From contig NZ_CDDK01000002.1 of assembly GCF_000820225.1 (NCBI RefSeq), positions 110,883 to 174,882 on the forward strand: DNA of 64,000 nt. Reading direction: 5' to 3'. The notes under the pieces were generated by a model. The model was not told the DNA's origin and ran no database searches. It saw nothing but the letters and a program-made list of their open reading frames with translations. This document shows positions 11,642 to 20,923 of this stretch, piece after piece. Each line of letters opens with the position of its first letter. The first letter of the stretch is position 1. The stretch comes from Aeromonas veronii bv. veronii (GTDB lineage Bacteria > Pseudomonadota > Gammaproteobacteria > Enterobacterales > Aeromonadaceae). The translations under genes and the position numbers were made by a program.

Positions 11642-12454
11642 TTAGCGGGGCTGATCCGGTTCCTGCCTGCTGGCCTTGGTGCGCTTGCCGAGTTGGCGCT
11701 CCACGCTGTCGAGCATCTGGTTGTAGGCCACCGCCACCCGGCCAATCTCGTCGCCGTCATCCCCCTCCAGCCGGTGACCGAAGTCGTGCAAGTCAGTCGC
11801 CTCTTCCATTGAGCGGGTCAACTGGTTGAGAGGGCGCACGATCCAGGTGCGGATGACCCAGAGGGTCAGCAGCAGTCCCATCCCGAAGATGCCGGTGAGG
11901 ATCAGCGCCGAGGTGAGAATATTCTGCTCGACCCGGGTAAACAGCGAATCGAGGGAGTAGTCAAAGCGCACCGCCCCTAACACAGTGTTCTCCGGCACCA
12001 GATGACAGCTGGTGCAGTCGGTGCCGCGAAAATCCTTCTTGGCCAGCAGCGGTCGGGTCACCACCAGACGGCTGTGCATGCCATTGTGCACCACCTCCAG
12101 GCTCCCTTTGCCCGCCAGAGCCAGCTCATCAAACTCATCCTTTACCTGCTCTGTCTCCCGTCCCGGCCCGAACTGTTTGCTCACCGCGTCGCCACGGACG
12201 ATGCGGGCATCCTCCACATGGGCATGGTCGAGAAACTTGCCGCGCAGGGTATCGCGGGCATCCATCTTGCCGGTCAGCATCAGCATGTTGAGGCCATCGA
12301 AATAGGCTTCGGTCTGCTCGCGGCTCTGCTCCTTGATGAGGGTCAGGATGAGATCGCGCTCGCGCACCGCCTGATAGGCTGCGGAGAAGACCAGTACCAT
12401 GGAGAAGATGAAGAGCAGGAAAAAGTTGATTTTGGCAGCAATGGAGAGGCGCAT
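11642..12454 (-). CDS. HAMP sensor protein with a periplasmic CxxCH haem motif
   Basis: A 270-residue membrane protein. TM1 spans about residues 9-28, a periplasmic domain about 29-179, TM2 about 180-203 and a HAMP domain about 200-255 (IVRPLNQLTRSMEEA and DEIGRVAVAYNQM). The periplasmic part carries CTSCH at residues 147-151, a c-type haem attachment motif, preceded by a helix-rich region resembling haem-PAS or Tll0287-type sensors. No methyl-accepting, kinase, cyclase or other output domain follows; the protein stops soon after HAMP. So it looks like a redox or gas sensor that must act on a partner, or a decayed chemoreceptor or kinase. The partner is not encoded beside it. Confidence 0.8.
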   Translation of the reverse strand: MRLSIAAKINFFLLFIFSMVLVFSAAYQAVRERDLILTLIKEQSREQTEAYFDGLNMLMLTGKMDARDTLRGKFLDHAHVEDARIVRGDAVSKQFGPGRETEQVKDEFDELALAGKGSLEVVHNGMHSRLVVTRPLLAKKDFRGTDCTSCHLVPENTVLGAVRFDYSLDSLFTRVEQNILTSALILTGIFGMGLLLTLWVIRTWIVRPLNQLTRSMEEATDLHDFGHRLEGDDGDEIGRVAVAYNQMLDSVERQLGKRTKASRQEPDQPR

Positions 12455-12630
12455 GAGCAGTCTTTCTTGATGGTAAAACCACAGCAGTTTACCCCTCTTG
12501 GGGCCTCAGGTCTGGTGTTTTGCTCACATTACGGCAAGTGAAAGCGCACTGAAGTGGATAAAGTTGCCCTCTTTATATATCAAATGCGGGTAGTCAAACG
12601 GGCGGCAGCGATGGCCGCCCGCTGCATGCC

Positions 12631-13905
12631 TTAAAACTCGCCTTCGGTGATGGCCTGACGGATGGCGCCGGTCAATACCCGCAGCTCTTCAGGGGTGATG
12701 ACGAACGGGGGCATCAGGTAGACCAGCTTGCCAAAGGGGCGGATCCAGGCGCCCAGTTCGACAAACTTGCGCTGGATGCGCGCCACATCCACCCGCTCTT
12801 TCATCTCCACCACCCCGATGGCGCCGAGCACCCGCACATCGGCGACCGCCGGGTGCAGGGTCAGCTCTACCAGTTCTGTTCGCAGCTGATGCTCGATGGC
12901 GCGCACTCGCTCCTGCCAAGGTGAGGCCAGCAGCAGATCGATGGAGGCGTTGGCCACCGCGCAGGCAAGCGGGTTGCCCATAAATGTGGGGCCGTGCATA
13001 AAGACGCCAGCCTTGCCGTCACAGATGGTGCGGGCGACATGCTCGGTTGTCAGGGTCGCCGAGAGGGTGAGGTAGCCGCCGGTAAGCGCCTTGCCCAGAC
13101 ACATGATGTCGGGGCTGATCCCCGCCCAGTCGCAGGCAAACAGCTGGCCGGTGCGGCCAAAGCCGGTGGCAATCTCGTCAGCAAGCAGCAGCACGCCGAA
13201 TTCGTCGCACAGGGCGCGCACCCACTGCAGGTAGCGGGGGTGATAGAAGCGCATGCCGCCAGCGCCCTGCACTATGGGCTCAAGCACGATGGCGGCGATC
13301 TCCTCGTGATGATCCGCCATGAGTGTCGCCAGCTCCACCACGCACTGCTCGTCCCACTCGGCGTGGAAGCGACAGCTGGGCGCATCGACAAAATAGTGTT
13401 CCGGCAGAAACCCCTTGTAGAGCTCGTGCATGCCGCCATCGGGATCGCAGACGCTCATGGCGCCAAAGGTGTCGCCGTGATAGCCGCTGCGCAGGGCGAC
13501 AAACTTGGCTCTGGGCGTCCCCCTGGCGTGCCAATACTGCTGGGCCATCTTGAGCGCCACTTCCACTGCCACCGAGCCGGAATCGGCCAGAAATACCCGA
13601 TCAAGCCCCTTTGGAGTGATCTCCACCAGCTTGCGGCAGAGCTCGACCGCCGGGGCGTGGGTGAGGCCGCCAAACATCACGTGGGACATCTTGCCGAGCT
13701 GGGCGGTGGTGGCGGCGTCCAACTCCGGCACCTGATAGCCGTGCACGCAAGCCCACCAGGAGCTCATGCCATCCACCAGTTCACGGCCGTCGCTGAGAGT
13801 GATCTTCACCCCTTTGGCGCTGGCCACTTCATAGCAGGGCAGGGGGTGAGTGAGGGAGGTATAGGGGTGCCAGATGTGGTGCAGGTCGAACTCTTGATTG
13901 GTCAT
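12631..13905 (-). CDS. bioA: Adenosylmethionine-8-amino-7-oxononanoate aminotransferase
   Basis: A 424-residue PLP enzyme (class III aminotransferase) that converts KAPA to DAPA with S-adenosylmethionine as amino donor, in biotin synthesis. Family blocks are [15 protein letters not shown] at the N terminus, [39 protein letters not shown] (Asp binding the PLP nitrogen) and [10 protein letters not shown] (Schiff-base Lys). The start ATG is the one matching other BioA proteins; a longer frame to 14112 runs across the operator. It is divergent from bioBFCD, as in enteric bacteria. Confidence 0.96.
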   Translation of the reverse strand: MTNQEFDLHHIWHPYTSLTHPLPCYEVASAKGVKITLSDGRELVDGMSSWWACVHGYQVPELDAATTAQLGKMSHVMFGGLTHAPAVELCRKLVEITPKGLDRVFLADSGSVAVEVALKMAQQYWHARGTPRAKFVALRSGYHGDTFGAMSVCDPDGGMHELYKGFLPEHYFVDAPSCRFHAEWDEQCVVELATLMADHHEEIAAIVLEPIVQGAGGMRFYHPRYLQWVRALCDEFGVLLLADEIATGFGRTGQLFACDWAGISPDIMCLGKALTGGYLTLSATLTTEHVARTICDGKAGVFMHGPTFMGNPLACAVANASIDLLLASPWQERVRAIEHQLRTELVELTLHPAVADVRVLGAIGVVEMKERVDVARIQRKFVELGAWIRPFGKLVYLMPPFVITPEELRVLTGAIRQAITEGEF

Positions 13906-13916
13906 TTGTTGTTCTG

Positions 13917-13950
13917 TTGTCAATTGGTTTGATCTGGTCGGTGTTGACAG
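13917..13950. promoter_or_regulatory. BirA-like biotin operator between bioA and bioB
   Basis: Inverted arms TGTCAA (13918-13923) and TTGACA (13944-13949) are separated by 20 bases, and the right arm runs into GTCTAC. From memory the E. coli bio operator has TGTAAA/TTTACA arms at nearly the same spacing, also followed by GTCTAC. Position between divergent bioA and bioB fits repression of both by biotin-BirA. Confidence 0.72.
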
Positions 13951-14098
13951 TCTACGCGTGCTCTCTACACTAGCCAACAATTTCAGCCACTTGGCACTGC
14001 GCATCACCCTGAGCGCGCGGGCCTGGCGACGGGTTTTGTGGCCGTCCATCCCAAGATGGCGGGCGCAGGATCCCACTAATAACAACCGGAAGCCATGT

Positions 14099-15187
14099 AT
14101 GAATGCTCTCACCGCGGGCGGTCACGCCCTTCGTCATGACTGGACCCTCGCCGAGGTTCAGGCCCTGTTTGCCCTGCCGTTCAACGATCTGCTGTTTCAG
14201 GCCCAGACCGTCCACCGCGCCTACTTTGACCCGAATGAAGTGCAGGTGAGTACTTTGCTCTCCATCAAGACCGGCGCCTGCCCGGAAGATTGCAAATACT
14301 GCCCCCAGAGCGCCCGTTACCACACCGGGCTCGAAGCCGAGCGGCTGATGGAGGTGGAGAAGGTGCTGGAGCGGGCCCGCGAAGCCAAGGCCAACGGCTC
14401 GTCACGCTTTTGCATGGGGGCCGCCTGGCGCAATCCCAAAGAGAAGGACATGCCCTACATCATCCGGATGATCGAGGAGGTGCGCGGGCTCGGTATGGAG
14501 ACCTGCATGACGCTGGGGATGCTCACCGCAGATCAGGCGGCCCGTCTTGGCGCTGCGGGGCTCGATTACTACAACCACAACCTCGACACCTCGCCGGAGT
14601 TCTACGGCGAGATCATCTCCACCCGCACCTATCAGGACCGGCTCGATACCCTGGAGCATGTGCGCGGCGCGGGCATGAAGGTCTGCTCCGGCGGCATCGT
14701 CGGTATGGGCGAGCAGGCGAAAGATCGGGCGGGCCTCTTGATGGCGCTGGCCAACTTGCCCCGTCACCCCGAGAGCGTGCCCATCAACATGCTGGTCAAG
14801 GTGAAGGGGACGCCACTGGAGAACGAAGAGAACCTCGATCCGTTCGAATTTATCCGCACCATCGCGGTGGCGCGGATCATGATGCCTGCCTCCCATGTGC
14901 GCCTCTCCGCCGGGCGGGAGAAGATGAACGAGCAGATGCAGGCGATGTGCTTTATGGCCGGGGCCAACTCCATTTTCTATGGCTGCAAGTTGCTGACCAC
15001 CCCCAACCCGGACGAAAACAGCGATATGCAGCTGTTCAAGCGGCTCGGTATTCGCCCCGCCCAGCGGGCCCAGAAACCGGATCAGGTTCAAGAAGAGGAG
15101 CTGCTGGCCGAGGTGAGCCGCCAGAGCGAACCTGCCGAGATGTTTTATGACGCCACCCGCCCCCGTGCAGAGACTGCGCGGTCATGA
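14099..15187 (+). CDS. bioB: Biotin synthase
   Basis: A 362-residue radical-SAM enzyme that inserts sulfur into dethiobiotin. The radical-SAM cluster motif is CPEDCKYC (C-x3-C-x2-C, residues about 61-68), and the second cluster region includes RFCMGAAWR and [20 protein letters not shown] and [10 protein letters not shown] are also diagnostic. The N terminus ([12 protein letters not shown]) matches the family, and CGGAAG lies just upstream of the ATG. The stop overlaps the bioF start by four bases (ATGA), so the genes are coupled. Confidence 0.97.
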   Translation: MNALTAGGHALRHDWTLAEVQALFALPFNDLLFQAQTVHRAYFDPNEVQVSTLLSIKTGACPEDCKYCPQSARYHTGLEAERLMEVEKVLERAREAKANGSSRFCMGAAWRNPKEKDMPYIIRMIEEVRGLGMETCMTLGMLTADQAARLGAAGLDYYNHNLDTSPEFYGEIISTRTYQDRLDTLEHVRGAGMKVCSGGIVGMGEQAKDRAGLLMALANLPRHPESVPINMLVKVKGTPLENEENLDPFEFIRTIAVARIMMPASHVRLSAGREKMNEQMQAMCFMAGANSIFYGCKLLTTPNPDENSDMQLFKRLGIRPAQRAQKPDQVQEEELLAEVSRQSEPAEMFYDATRPRAETARS

Positions 15188-16380
15188 CTGGTCCTGCTGT
15201 AACGGGCCCCTTTGGGTTGGGCGCAGCGCTGGCCGAGCGCGAGCAGGCTGGCCTGCTGCGCAACCGCATCGCGACCGACGGGGCGAGTGGCGGGCGACTC
15301 AGGGTAGCGGGGCGAGACTACCTCAACTTTTCCGCCAACGACTATCTGGGGCTGGCTGATCATCCCGCCATCAAGGCCGCCTTCAACGCGGGGATTGAGC
15401 GCTATGGCACGGGCTCCGGCGCCTCGCCGCTGGTGACCGGTTACAGTCATGCCCACCAACAGCTTGAGGAGACCCTGGCCGAGTGGCTCGGGGTGGAGGC
15501 GGTACTGCTGTTCAACTGCGGTTTTTCGGCCAATCAGGCGGTGCTCAAAGCCCTGCTCGGCAAGGAACATCTGCTGTGGCAGGACAAACTCAACCACGCC
15601 TCTTTGCAGGAGATGGGCAGCCAGCTCCCTTGCAAGATGAAGCGTTTTGCCCACAACGATATGGCGGCCCTTGAACGGCAGCTTGAGCCAAATCGCGGGC
15701 TCATCGTCTCGGAGGGAGTGTTCAGCATGGACGGGGATCAGGCCCCCTGGGGTGAACTCGCGGCATTGGCAGCCCGGAGCGGCAACTGGCTGATGATCGA
15801 CGATGCCCACGGCCTCGGCGTGCAGGGGCCCGAGGGGCGCGGCACTCTGGCGGCGCAGGGGGTTCCTCCAGCCAGCGTACACATCCAGATGGGCACTTTT
15901 GGCAAGGCGCTCGGGGTTGCCGGTGCCTTTGTCGGCGGCAGCCGCGAGCTGGTGGAGTATCTGGTCAACTTCGCCCGCCACTATGTCTACAGCACCCATA
16001 TGCCCGCCGCGCAGGCTTGCGCGGTCAGCAAGAGCATCGAACTGGTGCGCGCGGCTGATAAGTCCCGCGCCCATCTTGGCCAGCTGATCGCCCGTTTCCG
16101 ACAAGGGGCAAAGGCGCAGGGCTGGCTGTTGGGGGCGAGCGACACCCCGATCCAGCCGCTGCTGGTGGGGGAGAGCTTTGCTGCTTTGCAACTGGCCGAA
16201 CGGCTGCGGGAGCGCGGCGTCTGGGTGAGCGCCATCCGCCCGCCCACTGTGCCGGTCGGTACGGCCCGGCTGCGTATTACCCTGAGTGCGGCTCACCGCG
16301 AGCAGGATGTAGATCGCCTGCTCGATGCCTTGGGGGTCTGCCCTGCAGCGACAACGCTTGGGGAGGCTCACTATGGCTGA
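15184..16380 (+). CDS. bioF: 8-amino-7-oxononanoate synthase
   Basis: A 398-residue PLP enzyme of the alpha-oxoamine synthase family that condenses pimeloyl-ACP (or CoA) with L-alanine to give KAPA. Visible blocks are [39 protein letters not shown] (PLP-contacting Asp and His) and [14 protein letters not shown] (Schiff-base Lys). Length is slightly above the E. coli enzyme (384). The ATG overlaps the bioB stop, and the bioF stop overlaps the bioC start by eight bases. Confidence 0.96.
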   Translation: MTGPAVTGPFGLGAALAEREQAGLLRNRIATDGASGGRLRVAGRDYLNFSANDYLGLADHPAIKAAFNAGIERYGTGSGASPLVTGYSHAHQQLEETLAEWLGVEAVLLFNCGFSANQAVLKALLGKEHLLWQDKLNHASLQEMGSQLPCKMKRFAHNDMAALERQLEPNRGLIVSEGVFSMDGDQAPWGELAALAARSGNWLMIDDAHGLGVQGPEGRGTLAAQGVPPASVHIQMGTFGKALGVAGAFVGGSRELVEYLVNFARHYVYSTHMPAAQACAVSKSIELVRAADKSRAHLGQLIARFRQGAKAQGWLLGASDTPIQPLLVGESFAALQLAERLRERGVWVSAIRPPTVPVGTARLRITLSAAHREQDVDRLLDALGVCPAATTLGEAHYG

Positions 16381-17188
16381 GCGTTTTCAAACGGTCGACA
16401 AGGCGCAGCTTGCTCGCCGTTTCGGCGCCGCCGCTCGTCATTATGATGCCCACGCCCGCTTTCAGCAGGAGGTGGGTCAGGCGCTGCTGGAATGGATGCC
16501 AGACAGGCTGGTTGGCACTGAACTGACTGTGAGCGGGCTGGATCTGGGCTGCGGTACCGGCTTTTTCTTGCCCCAACTGGCGAGCCGTTGTCACCAGCTG
16601 GTGGGGCTGGATCTCGCCCCCGGCATGCTGGCGCAGGCCGCCTTGCGTGGCAGCGGCGCCCGCCTGCTCTGCGGCGATGCGGAGCAGCTTCCTTTCGCCG
16701 ATAACACATTCGACTGGGTTTTCTCCAGTCTGGCGTTGCAGTGGTGCGAGCGTCCGGCCCAGGCTTTTGGCGAGCTGCTGCGGGTGGTCAAACCGGGCGG
16801 CCAGATCTTTTTCTCGACCCTGCTCGATGAGTCGCTCTGGCAGTTGCGAGCCGCTTGGCAGCAGCTTGATGGTCGCGCCCATGTCAATCGCTTCCTCAGC
16901 CTGCCACAATTGGAGCAGGCGCTGGCTAGCGCCGGGGTATCTGCTCCCGAGCTGCGTTGTATCACCTGGGATCTCGCCTATCTTGAATTGCCGCAGTTGT
17001 TGCGCGATCTCAAGGGGATTGGGGCCAATCAGGTCAATGACAATCAGGGGAGTGCCGCCCCGGCCGGTCTGAGCGGTCGCGCCAGATTGCAGCAGCTGAC
17101 GCAGGCGTATGAGGCGTTTCGCCAGCCCGATGGCAGGCTGGTCGCCAGTTATCGGGTGTGCCTCGGCCGTCTCAGCAAGCCTCGCTGA
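16373..17188 (+). CDS. bioC: Malonyl-ACP O-methyltransferase BioC
   Basis: A 271-residue class I SAM-dependent methyltransferase. The SAM site is LDLGCGTGFFLPQL (motif I, about residues 57-70), followed by VGLDLAPGM and LLCGDAEQLPFADNTFD, all characteristic of BioC. It methylates malonyl-ACP so that the fatty acid pathway can build the pimelate chain. The N terminus begins [20 protein letters not shown], typical of BioC. The start overlaps the end of bioF. Confidence 0.93.
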   Translation: MAERFQTVDKAQLARRFGAAARHYDAHARFQQEVGQALLEWMPDRLVGTELTVSGLDLGCGTGFFLPQLASRCHQLVGLDLAPGMLAQAALRGSGARLLCGDAEQLPFADNTFDWVFSSLALQWCERPAQAFGELLRVVKPGGQIFFSTLLDESLWQLRAAWQQLDGRAHVNRFLSLPQLEQALASAGVSAPELRCITWDLAYLELPQLLRDLKGIGANQVNDNQGSAAPAGLSGRARLQQLTQAYEAFRQPDGRLVASYRVCLGRLSKPR

Positions 17189-17247
17189 GCGCCGGGAATC
17201 GCAGTGTGTGCAGGGTAGTCAATGGGCCCTGCCAAGGAGAGAACCGT

Positions 17248-17925
17248 ATGAAATCATTCTTTATCACCGGCACCGATACCGATGTGGGCAAGACGCTGGT
17301 GGCGCGCACCCTGCTGCGCGAATTCAGCGCACAGGGGATCAAGTGCGCGGGTTACAAGCCGGTCTCGGCCGGATGTGCCCGCACTCCGGACGGGCTGCGC
17401 AACCTGGATGCCGTTCTGTTGCAGGAGGCGGCGAGTCTGCCGCTGCCCTATGAGGTGGTCAATCCGTTCGCCTATGAGCCGCCGATTGCGCCCCACATTG
17501 CCGCCAGCGAGGCGCGCCAGCCTATCACCATGCAGGGGTTGAGCGAGGGGCTACGCAAGATTGAACAGGCCGGGGCCGAGCTGGCGGTAGTGGAAGGGGC
17601 GGGGGGTTGGTATCTGCCGCTCGATCGCAAGCATCTGCTGTCGGACTGGGTGAAACAGGAGAACATGGCGGTGATCATGGTGGTGGGGGCCAAGCTGGGT
17701 TGCCTCAACCATGCGCTGCTCACCTTTGCCGCCATTCGCAATGATCAGCTGCCGGTGGCGGGGTGGGTAATTAATCGGCTCCATGGTTCCATGAGCCATT
17801 ATCAGGAAAATCTGGACACCCTGAGGGGCTTGCTGCCAGCTCCCTTCCTCGGCGAAATTCCGTTTATAAACAATCCACTTGAAGCCGATTTGCAGGGGCG
17901 TCTCGATATCTCGCCGCTACTTTGA
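17248..17925 (+). CDS. bioD: Dethiobiotin synthetase
   Basis: A 225-residue ATP-dependent enzyme that closes the ureido ring of dethiobiotin from DAPA and CO2. The P-loop is GTDTDVGKT (residues about 7-15), and YKPVSAGC and VEGAGGWYLPL are family blocks. Length equals E. coli BioD. It starts 59 bases after bioC with GGAGAG upstream. No strong terminator was seen before htpX. Confidence 0.95.
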   Translation: MKSFFITGTDTDVGKTLVARTLLREFSAQGIKCAGYKPVSAGCARTPDGLRNLDAVLLQEAASLPLPYEVVNPFAYEPPIAPHIAASEARQPITMQGLSEGLRKIEQAGAELAVVEGAGGWYLPLDRKHLLSDWVKQENMAVIMVVGAKLGCLNHALLTFAAIRNDQLPVAGWVINRLHGSMSHYQENLDTLRGLLPAPFLGEIPFINNPLEADLQGRLDISPLL

Positions 17926-18038
17926 CGGCATATTCAGCGAACATTCATCGAATCTCCCTAGAATGTCGACATTAACATGATCAGGTGGGGCTCCCGAGTG
18001 ATCCCCGGTCATGTCCCTTATCTTCACAAGGAGTTTAT

Positions 18039-18911
18039 ATGAAGCGAATTATGCTATTCCTGGTGACCAACCTGGCCGTCATGCTGGTGCTGGGGGTGGT
18101 ACTCAATATCCTGTTCTCGGTTTTGGGGATCAACAAGTCCAGCATTTCCGGGCTGTTGGTGTTCTGTGCCGTGTTCGGTTTTGGGGGTTCCTTTATCTCC
18201 TTGCTGATGTCCAAGTGGATGGCCAAGCGCAGCTATGGCGTCCAGGTCATCGAGCAACCCCGTAACGAGACCGAGCACTGGCTGGTGAGCACTGTGGCCC
18301 GTCAGGCCCGCGAAGCGGGTATCAAGATGCCGGAAGTGGGGATCTACGACTCGCCCGAGATGAACGCCTTTGCGACCGGCGCCCGCCGCGATGATTCGCT
18401 GGTGGCGGTCTCCTCCGGCCTGCTCTACAGCATGAGCCGTGACGAGGCGGAAGCGGTACTGGCCCACGAGGTGAGCCACGTGGCCAACGGCGACATGGTG
18501 ACCCTGACCCTGATCCAGGGGGTGGTGAACACCTTCGTGATGTTCTTCGCCCGGATCGTGGCTGGCGTCATCAGCAACTTCTTCAGCTCGAATAATGATG
18601 AAGAGAGCAGCAGCACCGGCGGTTTTGCCTACATGATCACCGTGTTCGTGCTGGAGATGCTGTTCGGTATTCTGGCCTCCATCATCGTCATGTGGTTCAG
18701 CCGTCAGCGTGAGTTCCGTGCCGATGCAGGTGCCGCCAAGCTGGCCGGTCGTGACAAGATGATTGCCGCCCTTGAGCGCCTCTCCCGCGGTGCCGAGCCG
18801 CAGCTGGAAGGCTCCATGATGGCCTTTGGCATCAACGGCAAGCGCTCCATGAGCGAGCTGTTCATGAGCCACCCGCCCATCGAGCAGCGTATCGCCGCCC
18901 TGCGTGGTTGA
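18039..18911 (+). CDS. htpX: Inner-membrane zinc metalloprotease HtpX
   Basis: A 290-residue M48B peptidase of membrane quality control. Two N-terminal membrane segments (residues about 4-24 and 34-54) precede the zinc motif HEVSH (near residue 140, H-E-x2-H, with catalytic Glu). Two more hydrophobic segments lie at about 156-178 and 195-215, then the third ligand Glu region [19 protein letters not shown] sits eight bases ahead of the ATG at 18039; the longer frame to 17985 is not supported. It acts with FtsH in degrading abnormal membrane proteins in E. coli. Confidence 0.95.
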   Translation: MKRIMLFLVTNLAVMLVLGVVLNILFSVLGINKSSISGLLVFCAVFGFGGSFISLLMSKWMAKRSYGVQVIEQPRNETEHWLVSTVARQAREAGIKMPEVGIYDSPEMNAFATGARRDDSLVAVSSGLLYSMSRDEAEAVLAHEVSHVANGDMVTLTLIQGVVNTFVMFFARIVAGVISNFFSSNNDEESSSTGGFAYMITVFVLEMLFGILASIIVMWFSRQREFRADAGAAKLAGRDKMIAALERLSRGAEPQLEGSMMAFGINGKRSMSELFMSHPPIEQRIAALRG

Positions 18912-18945
18912 TAGATACTGAATGACGGGGGATAACCCCGCATAA

Positions 18946-18973
18946 AAAACGGCTGCCTTCGGGCAGCCGTTTT
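18946..18973. terminator. Bidirectional terminator between htpX and the chemoreceptor gene
   Basis: A 12-bp stem (18946-18957 with 18962-18973) with a stable TTCG loop; A and T runs at its feet serve both convergent genes. Confidence 0.9.
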
Positions 18974-18988
18974 GCTTTTCAGCGTTTT

Positions 18989-20701
18989 TTAAAGCTTGAA
19001 ATGCCCCATCTCCTGGCGCAGCACCCGTGACAGCTGCTTGAGTTTGGCCGCCTCTTGGGACACGTGGCGGGCGGCATCCCCCGATTGCTCGGAGAGAGAG
19101 GTGATGTTGCCGACGGTAGAGACCACCTCGTTGGCTGCGGTGGACTGCTCGCGCAGGGTGTGGCTGATCTCTCCCATCAAGCCGGTGAGGTTGGAGGCGT
19201 GGCTCTGGATGCTGGCGATCGCCTCGCCGGTCTGGTTGGCCAGCGTGACCCCGCGAGAGACGTTGTTGACCGTGTTCTCCATGCTGCGGATGGAGGCATC
19301 CGCCCCGCTCTGGATTTTGCTAATCATCCCGGTGATCTGTTGGGTTGACGCCGCCGAGCGGCTGGCCAGATTGCGCACCTCGTCGGCCACCACCGCAAAG
19401 CCGCGACCCTGTTCACCGGCCCGCGCCGCCTCGATGGCCGCGTTGAGGGCCAGCAGGTTGGTCTGATCGGCAATGCCGCGGATCACCCCGATGATCTCCG
19501 AAATCTGCTGGGTATGGCCGTTGAGCTCGGAGATGGTGCTGGCTGCATCCCCCACTGTGGTGGAGATATTCTCGATGCTGCCAAGCGTCTCTTTAATGAC
19601 CCCTGAGCCCTCCTCCAGGGTATTGGCTGAGACCTTGCTCAGCTCGTCGGCATGGGTGGCATTGTCGGAGAGGTGACTGATGCTCACCACCAGCTCCTCG
19701 ATGGCGGCGGCCATGGTCTGGGTGCTGGTTTGCTGATCGGTGGCAAACTGGGCAGTCTGCTCGGCGATCTGGGCGATGCTGTCGGCAGAGTGGGACAGCT
19801 CCTCGGTGGAGTGGGAGACCTTGGCGATGATCCCTTTGAGGGTGGTCTGCATACCGCCGAGCAGGCCGATCAGGCTCTCTTTCGATCCTGCCGGCACCTT
19901 GATGGGGCGCGAGAAATCCCCTTCCGCCATCATATGGAGATCGGTCTTGAGCTGTTCGACCGAGGTGCCCACCAGATCGAGCAGGGAGCGATAGGTGCGC
20001 CAGAGGAAGAACATCAACACCAGACCGAGGGCGATAAAGAGATAGCGCAGCATATCGGTATTGGCGATGGCGCTCTCGACTGCCTCGTGGTTGCGCTGCT
20101 CCATCATCACGTAGAAGTCATCGATGGGGGACATGATGCGCCCCTTGTTCTGGTGATAGGCCTTGTCATGCATCATGGCGATGGCTTTTTGCTGGTTGGC
20201 AACCGGATCGCCATCGGTCTGCTGCACCAGCTTGAAGGCGGCGACCTCGGTGTTGACCAGCGCATCCGAGTTGTTTTTGGCCTCGTTCAGTTTGGCGAGT
20301 TCGCCGTCGGTGAAACCGGCATCTTTCATCAGGTCGATCAGGCCACGGCGAACATTGCTGTCGGGGCGGGGATTCTGGCCGTTGGCGGCGACAAAGTCCC
20401 AGTAGATACGGTTGTAGCCATCCGGCCTCGGCTGCTCGCCGTTGCGAATGGCCAGGATCCGCATGTACTGCTGCTCGTAGGCTGGATCCTTGGTGATGAC
20501 GTAGGTGCGCCCGAGTCGGGTCAGATCATCGGAGGATTGGCGCAGCTCATCGGCCAGCAGGTAGGAGACATATTGTTGTCGATAACTCTCTTCCAGTTGT
20601 TTACCCGCCCAGCTGTAGGCGAAAAACACCAGTGACAGCAGGATCAGGGTGATGACGGATAGCAGCAGGTTGAGCTGAAAGGCGGGCTTGTTCTGTTCCA
20701 T
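18989..20701 (-). CDS. Methyl-accepting chemotaxis protein
   Basis: A 570-residue transmembrane chemoreceptor. TM1 lies at about residues 12-34, a long helical periplasmic domain at about 35-206, TM2 at about 207-227, HAMP next (about 228-282), then the cytoplasmic signalling coiled coil. The conserved hairpin tip is [20 protein letters not shown], near residue 415. The periplasmic domain, with [19 protein letters not shown], may bind a ligand but its identity is not evident. The C terminus (RQEMGHFKL) has no NWETF-type pentapeptide for CheR. It is a lone gene with no neighbouring che genes. Confidence 0.92.
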   Translation of the reverse strand: MEQNKPAFQLNLLLSVITLILLSLVFFAYSWAGKQLEESYRQQYVSYLLADELRQSSDDLTRLGRTYVITKDPAYEQQYMRILAIRNGEQPRPDGYNRIYWDFVAANGQNPRPDSNVRRGLIDLMKDAGFTDGELAKLNEAKNNSDALVNTEVAAFKLVQQTDGDPVANQQKAIAMMHDKAYHQNKGRIMSPIDDFYVMMEQRNHEAVESAIANTDMLRYLFIALGLVLMFFLWRTYRSLLDLVGTSVEQLKTDLHMMAEGDFSRPIKVPAGSKESLIGLLGGMQTTLKGIIAKVSHSTEELSHSADSIAQIAEQTAQFATDQQTSTQTMAAAIEELVVSISHLSDNATHADELSKVSANTLEEGSGVIKETLGSIENISTTVGDAASTISELNGHTQQISEIIGVIRGIADQTNLLALNAAIEAARAGEQGRGFAVVADEVRNLASRSAASTQQITGMISKIQSGADASIRSMENTVNNVSRGVTLANQTGEAIASIQSHASNLTGLMGEISHTLREQSTAANEVVSTVGNITSLSEQSGDAARHVSQEAAKLKQLSRVLRQEMGHFKL

Positions 20702-20858
20702 GGTATGGGCGTCCTTTCCCTATGGCTGAGTGTCGTATGGAGCATCGCCAAGTCAATGGCTGGCAAGGCTTTTTGCTCTGAGAGTATAGGAAGGGAAACT
20801 CACTGATGAAGGCCGTGGGGACAAATTAAGGGCGGATCAGGTCAACAAGTGTGGATAA

Positions 20859-20888
20859 AGATGACCGGGGTCAATTCCCCGGTCATCT
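20859..20888 (-). terminator. Hairpin terminator after the MOSC-reductase gene
   Basis: A perfect 12-bp stem (20859-20870 with 20877-20888), a 6-base loop, and TTTAT following on the minus strand. Confidence 0.78.
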
Positions 20889-20923
20889 GGGTTGGCGTGA
20901 ATTAATGCGGCCCGATCACCCGA

